Assembly: GCA_030430575.1 (NCBI GenBank)
Contig: JAUIKF010000001.1
Span: 186,001-250,000, forward strand
Direction: 5' to 3'
DNA length: 64,000 nucleotides
Source of the DNA: Bacteroidia bacterium
GTDB lineage: Bacteria > Bacteroidota > Bacteroidia > J057
Positions 17,602-26,718 of this stretch are shown piece by piece (the first letter of the stretch is position 1; each line of letters starts with the position of its first letter). The notes beneath the pieces are model-generated. The model searched no databases and was not told where the DNA came from. It worked only from the letters and a program-made list of their open reading frames with translations. A program made the position numbers and the translations under genes.

Positions 17602-19947
17602 ATGCTCCTCAACTACCTCAAAATCGCCCTAAGAAACCTCCGAAGAGAGAAGCTCTATTCCCTGCTAAATATCCTTGGGCTTTCTTTAGGGTTAGCTGTG
17701 ACACTAGGTATTTTGCTGTATATACAGGATGAACTGAATGTGAATCAGTTTCATAGCAAAAAGGATCGAATTCATCGGGTTGTCACCACGGCTACCAATG
17801 GGCACATTTGGAGTGTGCCGCCTTATCCAGCGGCCCCTGTTTTGAAGACAGATATCCCTGACATACTTCAGAGTACCAGGTTATTTGTGTTTGACGATAT
17901 TTTGGTAAAATATGGAGAGAAGGTCAGGCGTGAAGTGAATTTTGGCTTTGCGGACAATGACCTATTTGGCATCTTTGATTTCCCCCTGATTGCAGGTGAT
18001 TCTCTTACCGTACTGAATAATCCTCAGCACATCGTTATCTCCCAAGAGATTGCTGCTGACTATTTTGGAGAGGAAGACCCAATGGGCAAGGCCCTCACAG
18101 TCATGGTGAATGGGACGGAGGTATTATTTACCATAGGAGGCGTTTTAGGGGAAATTCCCAGCAATTCTATGTATCGGTTCAATTTTATTGTATCCTTTGA
18201 GTCTGCCGACAAGATGGGTTATAATTTTGACGGATGGGCTTCTTATGGCGCACCAACTTTTGTCCTGCTTCAGGAGGAGACTTCTCCTAAAGTCGTGAAT
18301 AAAAAAATCGAGCATTTCATCACCCAATATTCTCCTCGAGATTCTGCCACCCTGCATTTAGAACCTTTTGCCAACATGCACCTCTATACCTTGGATGGAA
18401 GCACGGGTCCCATCGTGTATATCTATATGTTTGGCGCTATTGGGCTGCTTGTGCTGCTTCTGGCCTGCATCAACTTCATGAACCTCAGTACCGCCCGTGC
18501 CATGAACAGAGCCAAAGAGATTGGCATTCGCAAAGTGGTAGGGGCACAGCGCCGCCAATTGATCTTCCAGTTTTTTGGAGAGTCATTGCTGATGACGGTT
18601 TTGGCTACTTTTTTGGCCTTGTGTTGGATACAATTGATTCTGCCAGGATTCAACGAATTGACGGGGAAACAGATGAGCTGGCAGGTGCTAATTGGGAGCT
18701 ATGGTGGCTACCTTCTTGCTGTGGTGGCAGTAACAGCCATTTTAGCTGGGAGTTATCCAGCCATGATGCTTTCTGGTATGCGCCCTATTGGCGTATTGAA
18801 AGGCCCTTTTAAGTCATCAAAAGGCAGTCGAAACTTACGTCAGCTACTCGTCATCACCCAATTTGCGCTTTCGGTGACCCTGATTATTTGCACCTTGATA
18901 ATCCAAGATCAATTTCACTTCATTCAACACAAGAACCTTGGATTTGATCGCGAACATGTAGTGTATATGGACATTGTTGGCGATAGCAAAAAACACTACC
19001 AAACCATCAAGGAACAGCTTTCCAGCATTCCTCAGATCCAATATATTTCCAGCACCTCCACCCTTCCTACTCGCATTTACTCATATGGAGGCGTCCCTCG
19101 CTACCAAGGGGATGACCCTGAATTCAACGTGAATTTTCTCTTTAGCATGGTTGATTATGATTACCTCAAGACGTTTGGGATGGAGGTAGCTGTAGGCAGA
19201 GACTTTTCCAGGGAATTCTCTACTGACTCAAGCCTCAATCTCCTGCTGAATGAAACAGCCGTAAAGCTCCTCAAACTGGAAAACCCTGTGGGACGCACCA
19301 TCAACTGGTGGGGCAATGACTGGCAGGTAATAGGAGTGGTCAAGGACTTTCACAATGCTAATATGGAGGAAGAAATCAAGCCATTAGTGTTGGTTGTTTC
19401 CCAGGAATGGGTTTCACAGATTTGCATTCGGCTAGCGCCTGGAGATCCAGCCTCGGCACTTGCGGCAATTCAGGAAACCTGGGAAGAAACCATGGGAAAT
19501 ATCCCTTTTGACTACCACTTTCTGGATGACACCTATGACGAAATGTATATCAGAGAAAAGCGCGTAGCAGCTATTTTTAGTTATTTTGCCTACCTGGCCA
19601 TCTTCGTTTCCTGCCTGGGGCTATTTGGCTTAGCGACCTTTGGCGTATTCCAGCGCGGCAAGGAAATCGGCGTGCGAAAAGTCTTAGGTGCCAATGCCTC
19701 TGATATTGTAAAATTACTGGCAAAAGACTTTACACGACCTGTAGTTATTGGGGTGGTATTGGCAATCCCAATTGCGTATTTACTCGCAAAAGAATGGTTA
19801 GCCACCTATGCTTACCAGGTAGAAATCAGCCCTTGGCGGTTTATTCTGGCCGTGGCACTTACCATAGGATTTGCTATGCTGACCATCAGCTTTCAATCTA
19901 CCAGAGCTGCTTTGACCAATCCTGCAGAGGTATTGAAAGACGAATAG
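17602..19947 (+). CDS. FtsX/MacB-like ABC transporter permease
   Basis: I place the start at the ATG at 17602 (MLLNYLKIALRNLRREKLYS), the usual start of this Bacteroidota family. An upstream in-frame ATG at 17557 adds 15 unlikely residues. The 781-residue protein has one N-terminal membrane helix (about 20-42), a MacB-type periplasmic core domain, three helices around 275-395 with an EIGIRKVVGAQRRQL loop, a second periplasmic domain, and three C-terminal helices around 655-775 with the paralogous EIGVRKVLGANASDI loop. These two FtsX domains in one chain are diagnostic. No ATPase gene is adjacent, so its partner must be encoded elsewhere. It is a clear paralogue of the permease at 55411. The substrate is unknown. 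Confidence 0.88.
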   Translation: MLLNYLKIALRNLRREKLYSLLNILGLSLGLAVTLGILLYIQDELNVNQFHSKKDRIHRVVTTATNGHIWSVPPYPAAPVLKTDIPDILQSTRLFVFDDILVKYGEKVRREVNFGFADNDLFGIFDFPLIAGDSLTVLNNPQHIVISQEIAADYFGEEDPMGKALTVMVNGTEVLFTIGGVLGEIPSNSMYRFNFIVSFESADKMGYNFDGWASYGAPTFVLLQEETSPKVVNKKIEHFITQYSPRDSATLHLEPFANMHLYTLDGSTGPIVYIYMFGAIGLLVLLLACINFMNLSTARAMNRAKEIGIRKVVGAQRRQLIFQFFGESLLMTVLATFLALCWIQLILPGFNELTGKQMSWQVLIGSYGGYLLAVVAVTAILAGSYPAMMLSGMRPIGVLKGPFKSSKGSRNLRQLLVITQFALSVTLIICTLIIQDQFHFIQHKNLGFDREHVVYMDIVGDSKKHYQTIKEQLSSIPQIQYISSTSTLPTRIYSYGGVPRYQGDDPEFNVNFLFSMVDYDYLKTFGMEVAVGRDFSREFSTDSSLNLLLNETAVKLLKLENPVGRTINWWGNDWQVIGVVKDFHNANMEEEIKPLVLVVSQEWVSQICIRLAPGDPASALAAIQETWEETMGNIPFDYHFLDDTYDEMYIREKRVAAIFSYFAYLAIFVSCLGLFGLATFGVFQRGKEIGVRKVLGANASDIVKLLAKDFTRPVVIGVVLAIPIAYLLAKEWLATYAYQVEISPWRFILAVALTIGFAMLTISFQSTRAALTNPAEVLKDE

Positions 19948-20082
19948 CCCATAAGACATATCGCTTAGTTCTATCGTGTTGGATATTGAGAAAAATCATT
20001 TGCCCAACTGACTTTTATGCGGTTCCCCTTTCCTAAGGAGGTAGTAGGTTTAACTTGTTTAATTCACATAAACTACCGCATT

Positions 20083-20667
20083 ATGAACTTACCAAGAGTC
20101 TTTATTAAAGCTGTTTTTATAGCCATTACAAGCGTATCATTTCTTCTCCTAATGACAGCTTGTGTACAAAATAGCCAGACAGCAAATACAGCTTCAGCCA
20201 GTGTTGGAGAACCAGAACTTACAGGCCAATCTGGTGTAGTAGATGAGGAATCTGAGCAGCATATCCTGAAAGTGGCCCTCGGTTCCAAAGACCATACGAC
20301 CCTGGTAGCTGCTGTACAAGCTGCTGCGATGGAAGATGTCCTTACCAATGCTGGGCCCCTCACCGTATTTGCTCCTACCAATGATGCCTTTGCAGCTTTG
20401 CCTGAAGGAACAGTAGAAAACCTCCTCAAACCCGAAAACATAGATGCCCTCAAACGCATCATCACCTACCATGCTGCGCCTGGCAATTATGGCCCCAATA
20501 ATATCAGGGGAGTGATGGGCATCGGACAAGCCACAGGTGACAAAGTGGAAGTCAAGGTAGAAGACGGCGTGACTACGGTTAATGGCGCGAAAGTGCTCGG
20601 ATCAGTCAAAGCATCCAATGGATATGTCCATGTGATAGATGCTGTCCTTTTGCCACCTGACAAATAA
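20083..20667 (+). CDS. Fasciclin (FAS1) domain lipoprotein
   Basis: The start at 20083 (MNLPRVFIKAVFIAITSV) gives a lipoprotein signal peptide ending in LLMTAC, so the mature N-terminal cysteine would be lipidated. A short Ser/Thr/Ala linker precedes one FAS1 domain (about residues 60-194). It has both conserved boxes: GPLTVFAPTNDAFAALP and, near the end, NGYVHVIDAVLLPP. FAS1 domains mediate adhesion or protein contacts at the cell surface. The protein is 194 residues, standard for single-domain bacterial members. It stands between the permease and the subtilase genes, 48 bases before the latter, and could share its transcript. Confidence 0.88.
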   Translation: MNLPRVFIKAVFIAITSVSFLLLMTACVQNSQTANTASASVGEPELTGQSGVVDEESEQHILKVALGSKDHTTLVAAVQAAAMEDVLTNAGPLTVFAPTNDAFAALPEGTVENLLKPENIDALKRIITYHAAPGNYGPNNIRGVMGIGQATGDKVEVKVEDGVTTVNGAKVLGSVKASNGYVHVIDAVLLPPDK

Positions 20668-20715
20668 ACAAGCCTATTTGTTTGAAGGGCGCCAGAAAAG
20701 TATCTTTAAACCAGT

Positions 20716-22329
20716 ATGCGCTACTGGATTATTGTCTGCCTTATTATTGGATGCTTCTCTGAAGGATTTGCCCAAAACAAATACTGGATTCTCTTCCAAG
20801 ACAAGGGGGATATGAATACCCTGTGTCCTGAAGAAATCCTTTCAACATCATCCCTCCTACGTCGTGAGCGTCAAGAAATCCCTTTTGACGTTCACGACTA
20901 TCCTATTTATGGTCCTTACCTTGACAGCCTCAAGTCACTGGCTATCACCCCGATCATTCGTTCTCGATGGCTAAATGGGGTCAGTGCACGCCTAACTCGT
21001 TTCCAGTTGGATGAGTTGGGAAAGAAGACGTTTGTGAGGCAGCTTGTGCCTGTAGCCACGTCTCTCTTTTCACAGACGAGAAGAGAAGCTCAGGGGCTGA
21101 AGCAGATGGAGAGTGATTATAAAACACAACTTACCATGCTCGGACTTGATGCCTTACACGCGGGCGGATTTACGGGCAAAGGCGTCACAATAGCTATTTT
21201 GGACAATGGTTTTTTGGCGGTAGACACGCTTTCAGCTTTTGCACACCTGTATGAACGGAATGGCGTAGTGGGAACACGAGATTTTGTGGAAAATGATGCC
21301 GATGCCATTGGTCCCTGTAGAGGCAGCTGTAAACATGGGACAGGGGTTCTTTCCTTATTGGCCGCGCGCGTCCCTGGCGGCTTAATAGGGGCTGCACCCG
21401 ACGCAGACTACCTCCTGATTCGCACAGAGAATGATACGGCAGAGCTGAGGCAAGAAGAAGACGCCTGGCTAGCGGGCGCCGAATGGGCGGACAGCATGGG
21501 CGCTGATGTGATCGTCAGCAGCCTCAATTACCGTAAATTTGACATCGGTCAGGGAAGCTATACGTCGGCCGATTTTGATGGAAATACGGCCCTTGTGACC
21601 ATCGCTGCGGATATTGCAGCTTCGAAAGGTATCACAGTAGTCGTATCTGCTGGAAATGGCGGTTCAAGGGGAATAGATGCACCGGCTGACGGAGATTCTG
21701 TCATTGCGGTGGGAGCAGTGGATGAGATGCGAAATTATAGCAATTTCAGCGGGGTAGGCCCTTCTGCCGATGGACGGGTGAAACCTGACCTGGCTGCCAT
21801 GGGCGAACTGACTTACCGCCTAACTACCCAAGGGGAAATAAGGCAGGGCAATGGCACGTCATATGCCTGTCCACTGATAGCCGGACTGGCAGCATGCTTA
21901 TTGCAAGCCAGTGAAGGCATCGCCTCCAATAGCGCACTCTACGATGCCCTTATCAGATCGGCTGATCATTTTTCTCAACCAAATAATGAATTAGGCTATG
22001 GTATCCCCAATGGTATCGAAGCCTTTTCCCTTTTGACTGGCCGTACCCTTTCCCCTTTTCCTTCCCTTTCAGCGCATCAAATTCGCATTTATTCAGACCT
22101 GACATCGGGAGAAATAAATATTGCGATTCAAAACGAACGTGATGCTTTTACCCTCACTTCTACCCTAGTAGATATGCTGGGAAGAAGCCTGTTTACTCAA
22201 CAACATACGATTCCTCCAGGCTTTCATCGCCTGACACTTTCCCCATCCATCAATCGAGGCATCTATACCTTGAACCTGCTGGAGACAGGCGGCTTATCTT
22301 TAATAAGTCAGAAGGTAATGATTCACTAA
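20716..22329 (+). CDS. Secreted S8 (subtilisin-like) serine peptidase with T9SS sorting domain
   Basis: This 537-residue protein has a signal peptide (about 1-20, ending EGFAQ), an N-terminal prodomain-like region, and a subtilase domain from about residue 140. The catalytic triad is visible: D163 in AILDNGF, H207 in CKHGTGVLSLL and S382 in NGTSYACPLIAGL. The oxyanion asparagine is N314 in SAGNGG. The last 80 residues form a T9SS type A sorting domain (IRIYSDLTSGEINI to the end, with GIYTLNLLETGG). It is expected to be secreted and to degrade external protein. All key residues are intact. The variant HGTGVLSLL lacks nothing required of the family. Confidence 0.9.
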   Translation: MRYWIIVCLIIGCFSEGFAQNKYWILFQDKGDMNTLCPEEILSTSSLLRRERQEIPFDVHDYPIYGPYLDSLKSLAITPIIRSRWLNGVSARLTRFQLDELGKKTFVRQLVPVATSLFSQTRREAQGLKQMESDYKTQLTMLGLDALHAGGFTGKGVTIAILDNGFLAVDTLSAFAHLYERNGVVGTRDFVENDADAIGPCRGSCKHGTGVLSLLAARVPGGLIGAAPDADYLLIRTENDTAELRQEEDAWLAGAEWADSMGADVIVSSLNYRKFDIGQGSYTSADFDGNTALVTIAADIAASKGITVVVSAGNGGSRGIDAPADGDSVIAVGAVDEMRNYSNFSGVGPSADGRVKPDLAAMGELTYRLTTQGEIRQGNGTSYACPLIAGLAACLLQASEGIASNSALYDALIRSADHFSQPNNELGYGIPNGIEAFSLLTGRTLSPFPSLSAHQIRIYSDLTSGEINIAIQNERDAFTLTSTLVDMLGRSLFTQQHTIPPGFHRLTLSPSINRGIYTLNLLETGGLSLISQKVMIH

Positions 22330-22416
22330 TTCCAGGCTTTCATTTCCTGATCCAATGGACTATATTGGTGGGCCGAGAATTTATTTACTTAATTTGTTCC
22401 CCACTATATACCACGT

Positions 22417-23325
22417 ATGCAATCCATCTTATTTGATAGCTTTCAAGAATGGGGCACACATTGCCAAACACATAATCTGTCTATTTGGGAGCCTGTCATG
22501 AAGTACGAAATCGCCCAAAAAGGCAGAACAGAGCCCGAAATCTGGGACAAATTGGCTCAAGCCTATGCTGTGATGAATGATGCCGTGAACACGGGTCTTG
22601 ACAAGGACATGACCTCATTCAGTGGTATGATCAGCAATGGAGCCAAAAAAGTTCGCGATTGCAAAGTATCTGTCTTGGGTGAAAATTTCCAAAAACTGGT
22701 ATACTATACCCTTGCGGCCAAGGAAGTCAACTCCTGTATGGGACGCGTAGTAGCTGCCCCTACTGCTGGGGCCTCTGGTATCATGCCTGGCGTATTGACG
22801 ATTCTTGATGAGTTGCACAAGCCGCATAAACAATCCCTTTATGAGAGCATGTTAGTGGCTGCGGGCATCGCCTTGATCATAGAAGGACGTGCAAGCATTG
22901 CTGGAGCCGTAGGGGGTTGTCAAGCTGAGACAGGTACTGCCGCCGCGATGGGTGCGGGTGCTATCGTCTACATTTTGGGAGGCAATACGGAACAAATATT
23001 CGAAGCAGTATCCATCACCATCATGAATATGCTTGGGCTGATCTGCGACCCTGTCGCAGGATTGGTAGAGATTCCGTGTGTGAAACGCAATGCCTCTGCC
23101 AGTGTCATCGCCTTTTCCTCTGCTCAAATAGCCTTGGCAGGGGACACCGCGGGGATCCCTATTGATGAAGTGATAGACGCTATGGGAGAAGTCGGCGCTT
23201 CTATGGAAACCAAGTATAAGGAAACAGCTATGGGGGGAATTGCAGCCACCCCCACTGGGATAGCCATCGCCCAACGTGTCCTCAAACAAGAAGCCGAAGA
23301 AGTGGAGGATGACCACTTCTTGTGA
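22417..23325 (+). CDS. sdaAA: L-serine dehydratase, iron-sulfur-dependent, alpha subunit
   Basis: This enzyme converts L-serine to pyruvate and ammonia in the cytoplasm using a [4Fe-4S] cluster. The 302 residues show the SDH alpha-chain signatures: AAPTAGASGIMPGVL, EGRASIAGAVGGCQAETGTA and MLGLICDPVAGLVEIPCVKR. The three cysteines of the last two motifs are the expected cluster ligands, and MGGIAATPTGIA lies near the C-terminus. The length matches the separate alpha subunit rather than the single-chain enzyme. I see no beta subunit gene (sdaAB) in this window, so it is encoded elsewhere or is missing. The start at 22417 is the first ATG after an AT-rich promoter-like stretch. Confidence 0.9.
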   Translation: MQSILFDSFQEWGTHCQTHNLSIWEPVMKYEIAQKGRTEPEIWDKLAQAYAVMNDAVNTGLDKDMTSFSGMISNGAKKVRDCKVSVLGENFQKLVYYTLAAKEVNSCMGRVVAAPTAGASGIMPGVLTILDELHKPHKQSLYESMLVAAGIALIIEGRASIAGAVGGCQAETGTAAAMGAGAIVYILGGNTEQIFEAVSITIMNMLGLICDPVAGLVEIPCVKRNASASVIAFSSAQIALAGDTAGIPIDEVIDAMGEVGASMETKYKETAMGGIAATPTGIAIAQRVLKQEAEEVEDDHFL

Positions 23326-23381
23326 GATTCAACAGGATATATGAAATTTGCATATGGAATCGCTTATTAAAGCCATTTTTT

Positions 23382-23389
23382 TACCTTTG
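23382..23389 (+). promoter_or_regulatory. Probable -7 promoter element TACCTTTG
   Basis: TACCTTTG matches the Bacteroidota -7 consensus TAnnTTTG. It lies 41 bases before the ATG of the 280-aa gene. No good -33 TTTG is seen at the usual spacing, so this is a partial match. Confidence 0.4.
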
Positions 23390-23430
23390 ATTTATTAATT
23401 ATTACTTACCTCTATCACCTTGCTCCGGTA

Positions 23431-24273
23431 ATGAAAAAAATACATTTGCAACGCATCTTCATTTCCCTCCTTCTATTTTTTAGCTTTTCCTCCTCATCGG
23501 CAAAACTCATTTTAAGCGATTTAGACTTAAATAGTGGAGATTGGGTGGTCATAGGGGTTCCTGTCCACAATTATAAGGCACTGCCAGTTCAAGAAGAGTT
23601 AGGCACCTTTATCATGAAAGACTTAGACCTCATGAAGTCCATTCAGAAGTCATGGGATCTTGAATTGACCTTTGAAGATAAATGTGATTATCACTATGCG
23701 CTGAAATTTTATCAAAATGCGCAACTGGTACGCACGGTAAAACTAAACCTTCACTGTGGGTATTTGACCTATGATGGCTTGTCCTACGATTTTGATCCTT
23801 CAAGATTTGGGGAATTTAGAAAAGCAGCCAAAGCCATTGACTGGTCGCGTATCAGCTTTGCGGACCTCGGCCTACTAAAGCTAGCCATTCGAACCCTGGA
23901 TGATAAGCCCAATGTCTTCTGGTATGACGACGTTTATCCGTATACTTATTCTGGGTATTTTATGGTAGGGGTCAATAATCTTCCCTGGAATGCCAGCCTG
24001 GATTCTTTGGATAAAGAAATCTATCAAAACATCAGAGAGACCACGCAAGCGGACAATTTCTACCTCAAAAAATACTTTCATGTAGTTCGAGGGGATAAGC
24101 TTTTTGTCCGTTACCTGGTCAATTGCGAGGAGCCTTTTGCCCGATCATACCCCACAGAAGACCAATACCTCAGGTGGCGGTCTCACCTCCAAGGAACAGA
24201 CTCCGTACGGGTCGTAGCTATTGGGGTCAATCGATCCCGTTACCAGCGAATCATGCGCCAAGCTAATGAGTAG
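23431..24273 (+). CDS. Exported protein of unknown function (280 aa)
   Basis: I do not recognise a family. A signal peptide is evident (MKKIHLQRIFISLLLFFSF, cleavage near SSSA). The mature protein starts with a beta-rich half containing two cysteines (C89-like position in EDKCDYHY and LHCGYLTYDG) that could form a disulfide. It continues through a helical segment (FRKAAKAIDWSRISFADL) and ends with an aromatic-rich half (FWYDDVYPYTYSGYF, then YLVNCEEPFARSYP). There is no lipobox and no sorting domain, so it is probably periplasmic. It stands alone between sdaAA and a convergent methyltransferase gene. Confidence 0.7.
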   Translation: MKKIHLQRIFISLLLFFSFSSSSAKLILSDLDLNSGDWVVIGVPVHNYKALPVQEELGTFIMKDLDLMKSIQKSWDLELTFEDKCDYHYALKFYQNAQLVRTVKLNLHCGYLTYDGLSYDFDPSRFGEFRKAAKAIDWSRISFADLGLLKLAIRTLDDKPNVFWYDDVYPYTYSGYFMVGVNNLPWNASLDSLDKEIYQNIRETTQADNFYLKKYFHVVRGDKLFVRYLVNCEEPFARSYPTEDQYLRWRSHLQGTDSVRVVAIGVNRSRYQRIMRQANE

Positions 24274-24318
24274 GAGAAAAGGTTGCTAGAGGAAAAGAGA
24301 GTAGGGACCGCTTCGCTC

Positions 24319-24350
24319 AGAGAAAAGAGATAAATGAATTTCTTTTCTCT
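24319..24350. terminator. Possible bidirectional terminator between convergent genes
   Basis: A perfect 10-bp inverted repeat (AGAGAAAAGA at 24319-24328 and TCTTTTCTCT at 24341-24350) sits between the convergent 280-aa and methyltransferase genes. The surrounding 100 bases are low-complexity purine/pyrimidine tracts (GAGAAAAG and CTTTTCCC words). Confidence 0.35.
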
Positions 24351-24397
24351 TCTCCCTGTTCTCTTTTCCCTATTCCCTGTTCCCTTCTCTCAGCTCC

Positions 24398-25189
24398 TCA
24401 TTTCTTCTGAAAATCCACCAAATAGTGATCTGAAAGCTTCGCAAGGAAAGGAAATTGGTTCAATTTCTTTTCCCACTTTTTCAGCTTATTCACCAACTTT
24501 CGGCGATTAGAAAATTGATTTTCCAAGTGGGCGGGGGGAAGGGCAAAACCTATGGGCTGAAGGCTATTGAGTTCAAAATTTTCTTCAAATAAGGTTTTTA
24601 TTTCCTCAGGGGTATATAACCACGTTTTGTGCTTAGAATCTTCTTGTTTCTTCTTCGAGCGTTTTTTTGTCTTTTGATTGACCAATGATAAGGCATCTTC
24701 CCACAAGCAATGCTTGGACTTAATGACGGCCACCACACGGCTTTCGGGACCCATGAGGCGGGGCAGTCGCTGGGTGAAACGCTCAAACGACTTGGGGTCC
24801 ATTGAATTAAGGCCGCCAAAGTTGGAAAAGATCAAATCGAAAGTGCCTTCGATTCTGTCTGCGTGGACCGCACCGAGTTTTAGCTGGTGAAACTTCGGCC
24901 TTTCCGGATATTTGAGGCGGTCAGCCTTGTCTTTTGCTTCTTGCAAATTTTTCTCACAAGGGTCTAATGCTAGCACCTTATGTCCCAGTCGCGTCAAATA
25001 GAGTGAATCATCCCCTGTCCCACAATTGAGTTCTAATATCCTTGCAGGCCTGTCATGAGGCAGGTGCCGCTGAAGGTACGTCCACACCAAGGTCCGTTGA
25101 AGGACGTAAGAAGGCTCCAAATGCCTTGTCTCAGGTGCTGATACAGGTTTATGGGGTCTTGATACTGGAGGAAGTACAGCAGATTGCAT
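24398..25189 (-). CDS. Class I SAM-dependent methyltransferase
   Basis: This 263-residue soluble protein has motif I as RILELNCGTGDDSLYLTRLG (about residues 48-67). Motif II is the acidic VLALDPCEKN (about 72), and the motif IV region is FDLIFSNFGGLNSM (about 118-131). Together these define a Rossmann-fold methyltransferase that uses S-adenosylmethionine. The C-terminal third is lysine-rich (KTKKRSKKKQED) and ends in a TPEEIKTLFEENFEL-type segment. The acceptor cannot be deduced. It is divergent from rfbD across about 200 bases. Confidence 0.85.
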   Translation of the reverse strand: MQSAVLPPVSRPHKPVSAPETRHLEPSYVLQRTLVWTYLQRHLPHDRPARILELNCGTGDDSLYLTRLGHKVLALDPCEKNLQEAKDKADRLKYPERPKFHQLKLGAVHADRIEGTFDLIFSNFGGLNSMDPKSFERFTQRLPRLMGPESRVVAVIKSKHCLWEDALSLVNQKTKKRSKKKQEDSKHKTWLYTPEEIKTLFEENFELNSLQPIGFALPPAHLENQFSNRRKLVNKLKKWEKKLNQFPFLAKLSDHYLVDFQKK

Positions 25190-25387
25190 AGTGCTAGCAG
25201 CAAAAATGGTCTAATTATCGAGGAGTTATTTCGATAAATGATAAATTAGGAAGAATTGTTGCAAGGTCTTGTTTCAGGCCTCTCCAAGTTAAGAAGATTT
25301 TGCTTGACTACCAAAAGACGATTCTCAAGATTTTTCATCTACTTTGTAGTTTAACCCCAAATATTCACCCCTAACCAAAAACCTAAC

Positions 25388-26275
25388 ATGCCGCATATCC
25401 TCGTTACAGGTGCCAAAGGCCAAGTCGGAAATGAATTACGTGTACTTTCAGCAGATTTCCCTGCCTGGGATTTCACTTTTATCGACATTGATGAACTCGA
25501 TCTTACGGACGGTACTGCTGTCATGCAATTCCTTGAAAAGCAGGCATTTGACTACTGTATCAATTGTGCGGCTTATACAGCTGTGGATCGAGCAGAGGAG
25601 CAGCCAGCTCTGGCGGAAGCAGTCAATGTGACGGCTGTCGCTTCTTTGGCCAAGGCATGTCACGTAACTGGGTGCAAACTCATTCATCTCTCGACAGACT
25701 ATGTCTATCACAATGACCAGAATACGCCTTTCAAAGAAGGTGACCCAACAAGTCCCAAGGGGGTGTATGCACGGACCAAATTAGCCGGGGAATTGGCAGC
25801 ACAAAAATACCAACCTGCCACGCTCATCATCCGAACTTCTTGGGTATATTCCAGCTTTGGACACAATTTTGTCAAAACCATGCTGCGCTTAGGAGCCGAG
25901 CGAGATCGCCTCACAGTGATCTTCGACCAAATCGGCAGCCCAACCTATGCCCGTGATTTGGCCACAGCTATGCTAAGGATCATTCAACAAGTAGAATCGG
26001 GAGAAACACCCCTAGAAGTATTTAGCGACTTGTATCACTATAGCAATGAAGGCGTAGCCAGTTGGTATGACTTCGCTCAGGCGATTTTTGTCATGAAAGG
26101 AATTGCCTGTCAGGTGGCCCCTATTGAGACAAAGGACTACCCTACCCCAGCAGCAAGACCGCCCTTTAGTTTATTGAATAAAGCAAAAATCAAACAGGCT
26201 TTTGACCTGGAAGTACCTTACTGGCGTGATAGCTTAGCGGATTGTCTAAAAATTTTGGAACAAACCAATGCCTAG
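25388..26275 (+). CDS. rfbD: dTDP-4-dehydrorhamnose reductase
   Basis: This short-chain dehydrogenase carries out the last step of dTDP-L-rhamnose synthesis, reducing dTDP-4-dehydrorhamnose with NAD(P)H in the cytoplasm. The N-terminus has the glycine-rich cofactor loop [12 protein letters not shown]. The middle has [13 protein letters not shown] and LSTDYVYHN, and the active site pair is Y-xxx-K in [14 protein letters not shown]. The length, 295 residues, is normal. Other rml genes are not present nearby. Its stop overlaps the stop of the convergent ferredoxin gene by four bases, so there is no room for a separate terminator. A TACTTTG word at 25340-25346 is a plausible, imperfect -7 element. 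Confidence 0.9.
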   Translation: MPHILVTGAKGQVGNELRVLSADFPAWDFTFIDIDELDLTDGTAVMQFLEKQAFDYCINCAAYTAVDRAEEQPALAEAVNVTAVASLAKACHVTGCKLIHLSTDYVYHNDQNTPFKEGDPTSPKGVYARTKLAGELAAQKYQPATLIIRTSWVYSSFGHNFVKTMLRLGAERDRLTVIFDQIGSPTYARDLATAMLRIIQQVESGETPLEVFSDLYHYSNEGVASWYDFAQAIFVMKGIACQVAPIETKDYPTPAARPPFSLLNKAKIKQAFDLEVPYWRDSLADCLKILEQTNA

Positions 26276-26589
26276 AATCCTAGTGCTTCTTTCTTCGCCG
26301 CTGCCGTTGGTAGCGGATCTTTTTGATCTACAATCGGCTCTGCGCCTGCATTCATCAGCTCCTCAGCCTTGTCCAGGTTGAATTGAATGGCATGTAAATG
26401 CGCTTCAGGCACTTCGTCCTCCGCATAGATGGCTTCTACGGGACATTCTGGGACACAAGCTCCACAATCGATGCATTCATCTGAAATCACCAACTGGTCT
26501 TCCAATTCATAAAAACAGTCTACTGGACAAACCATTACACAATCTGTATACTTACAAGCTTGACAATTATCTATTACTACATATGGCAT
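26272..26589 (-). CDS. fdxA: Ferredoxin with two iron-sulfur clusters (7Fe/FdxA type)
   Basis: A 105-residue cytoplasmic electron carrier. The first cluster motif is [15 protein letters not shown], with cysteine spacing characteristic of a 3Fe-4S or 4Fe-4S site. The second is [12 protein letters not shown], a standard CxxCxxCxxxCP 4Fe-4S motif. The C-terminal 45 residues are an acidic helical extension typical of FdxA. All cluster ligands are present. The gene converges on rfbD with a four-base overlap of the two stops. Its redox partner is not indicated by the neighbours. Confidence 0.9.
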   Translation of the reverse strand: MPYVVIDNCQACKYTDCVMVCPVDCFYELEDQLVISDECIDCGACVPECPVEAIYAEDEVPEAHLHAIQFNLDKAEELMNAGAEPIVDQKDPLPTAAAKKEALGF

Positions 26590-26718
26590 GAGAGGGGAAT
26601 TAAGGGATTATTGATGCCCTAATATTAGCACTTTTTTGGATAGAGCAAAAGGGTAAATTGCTGACAAACAAGATGATTCCTTTTTTGTAACTTGCATTTT
26701 TAACTCAATCCCTCTCAC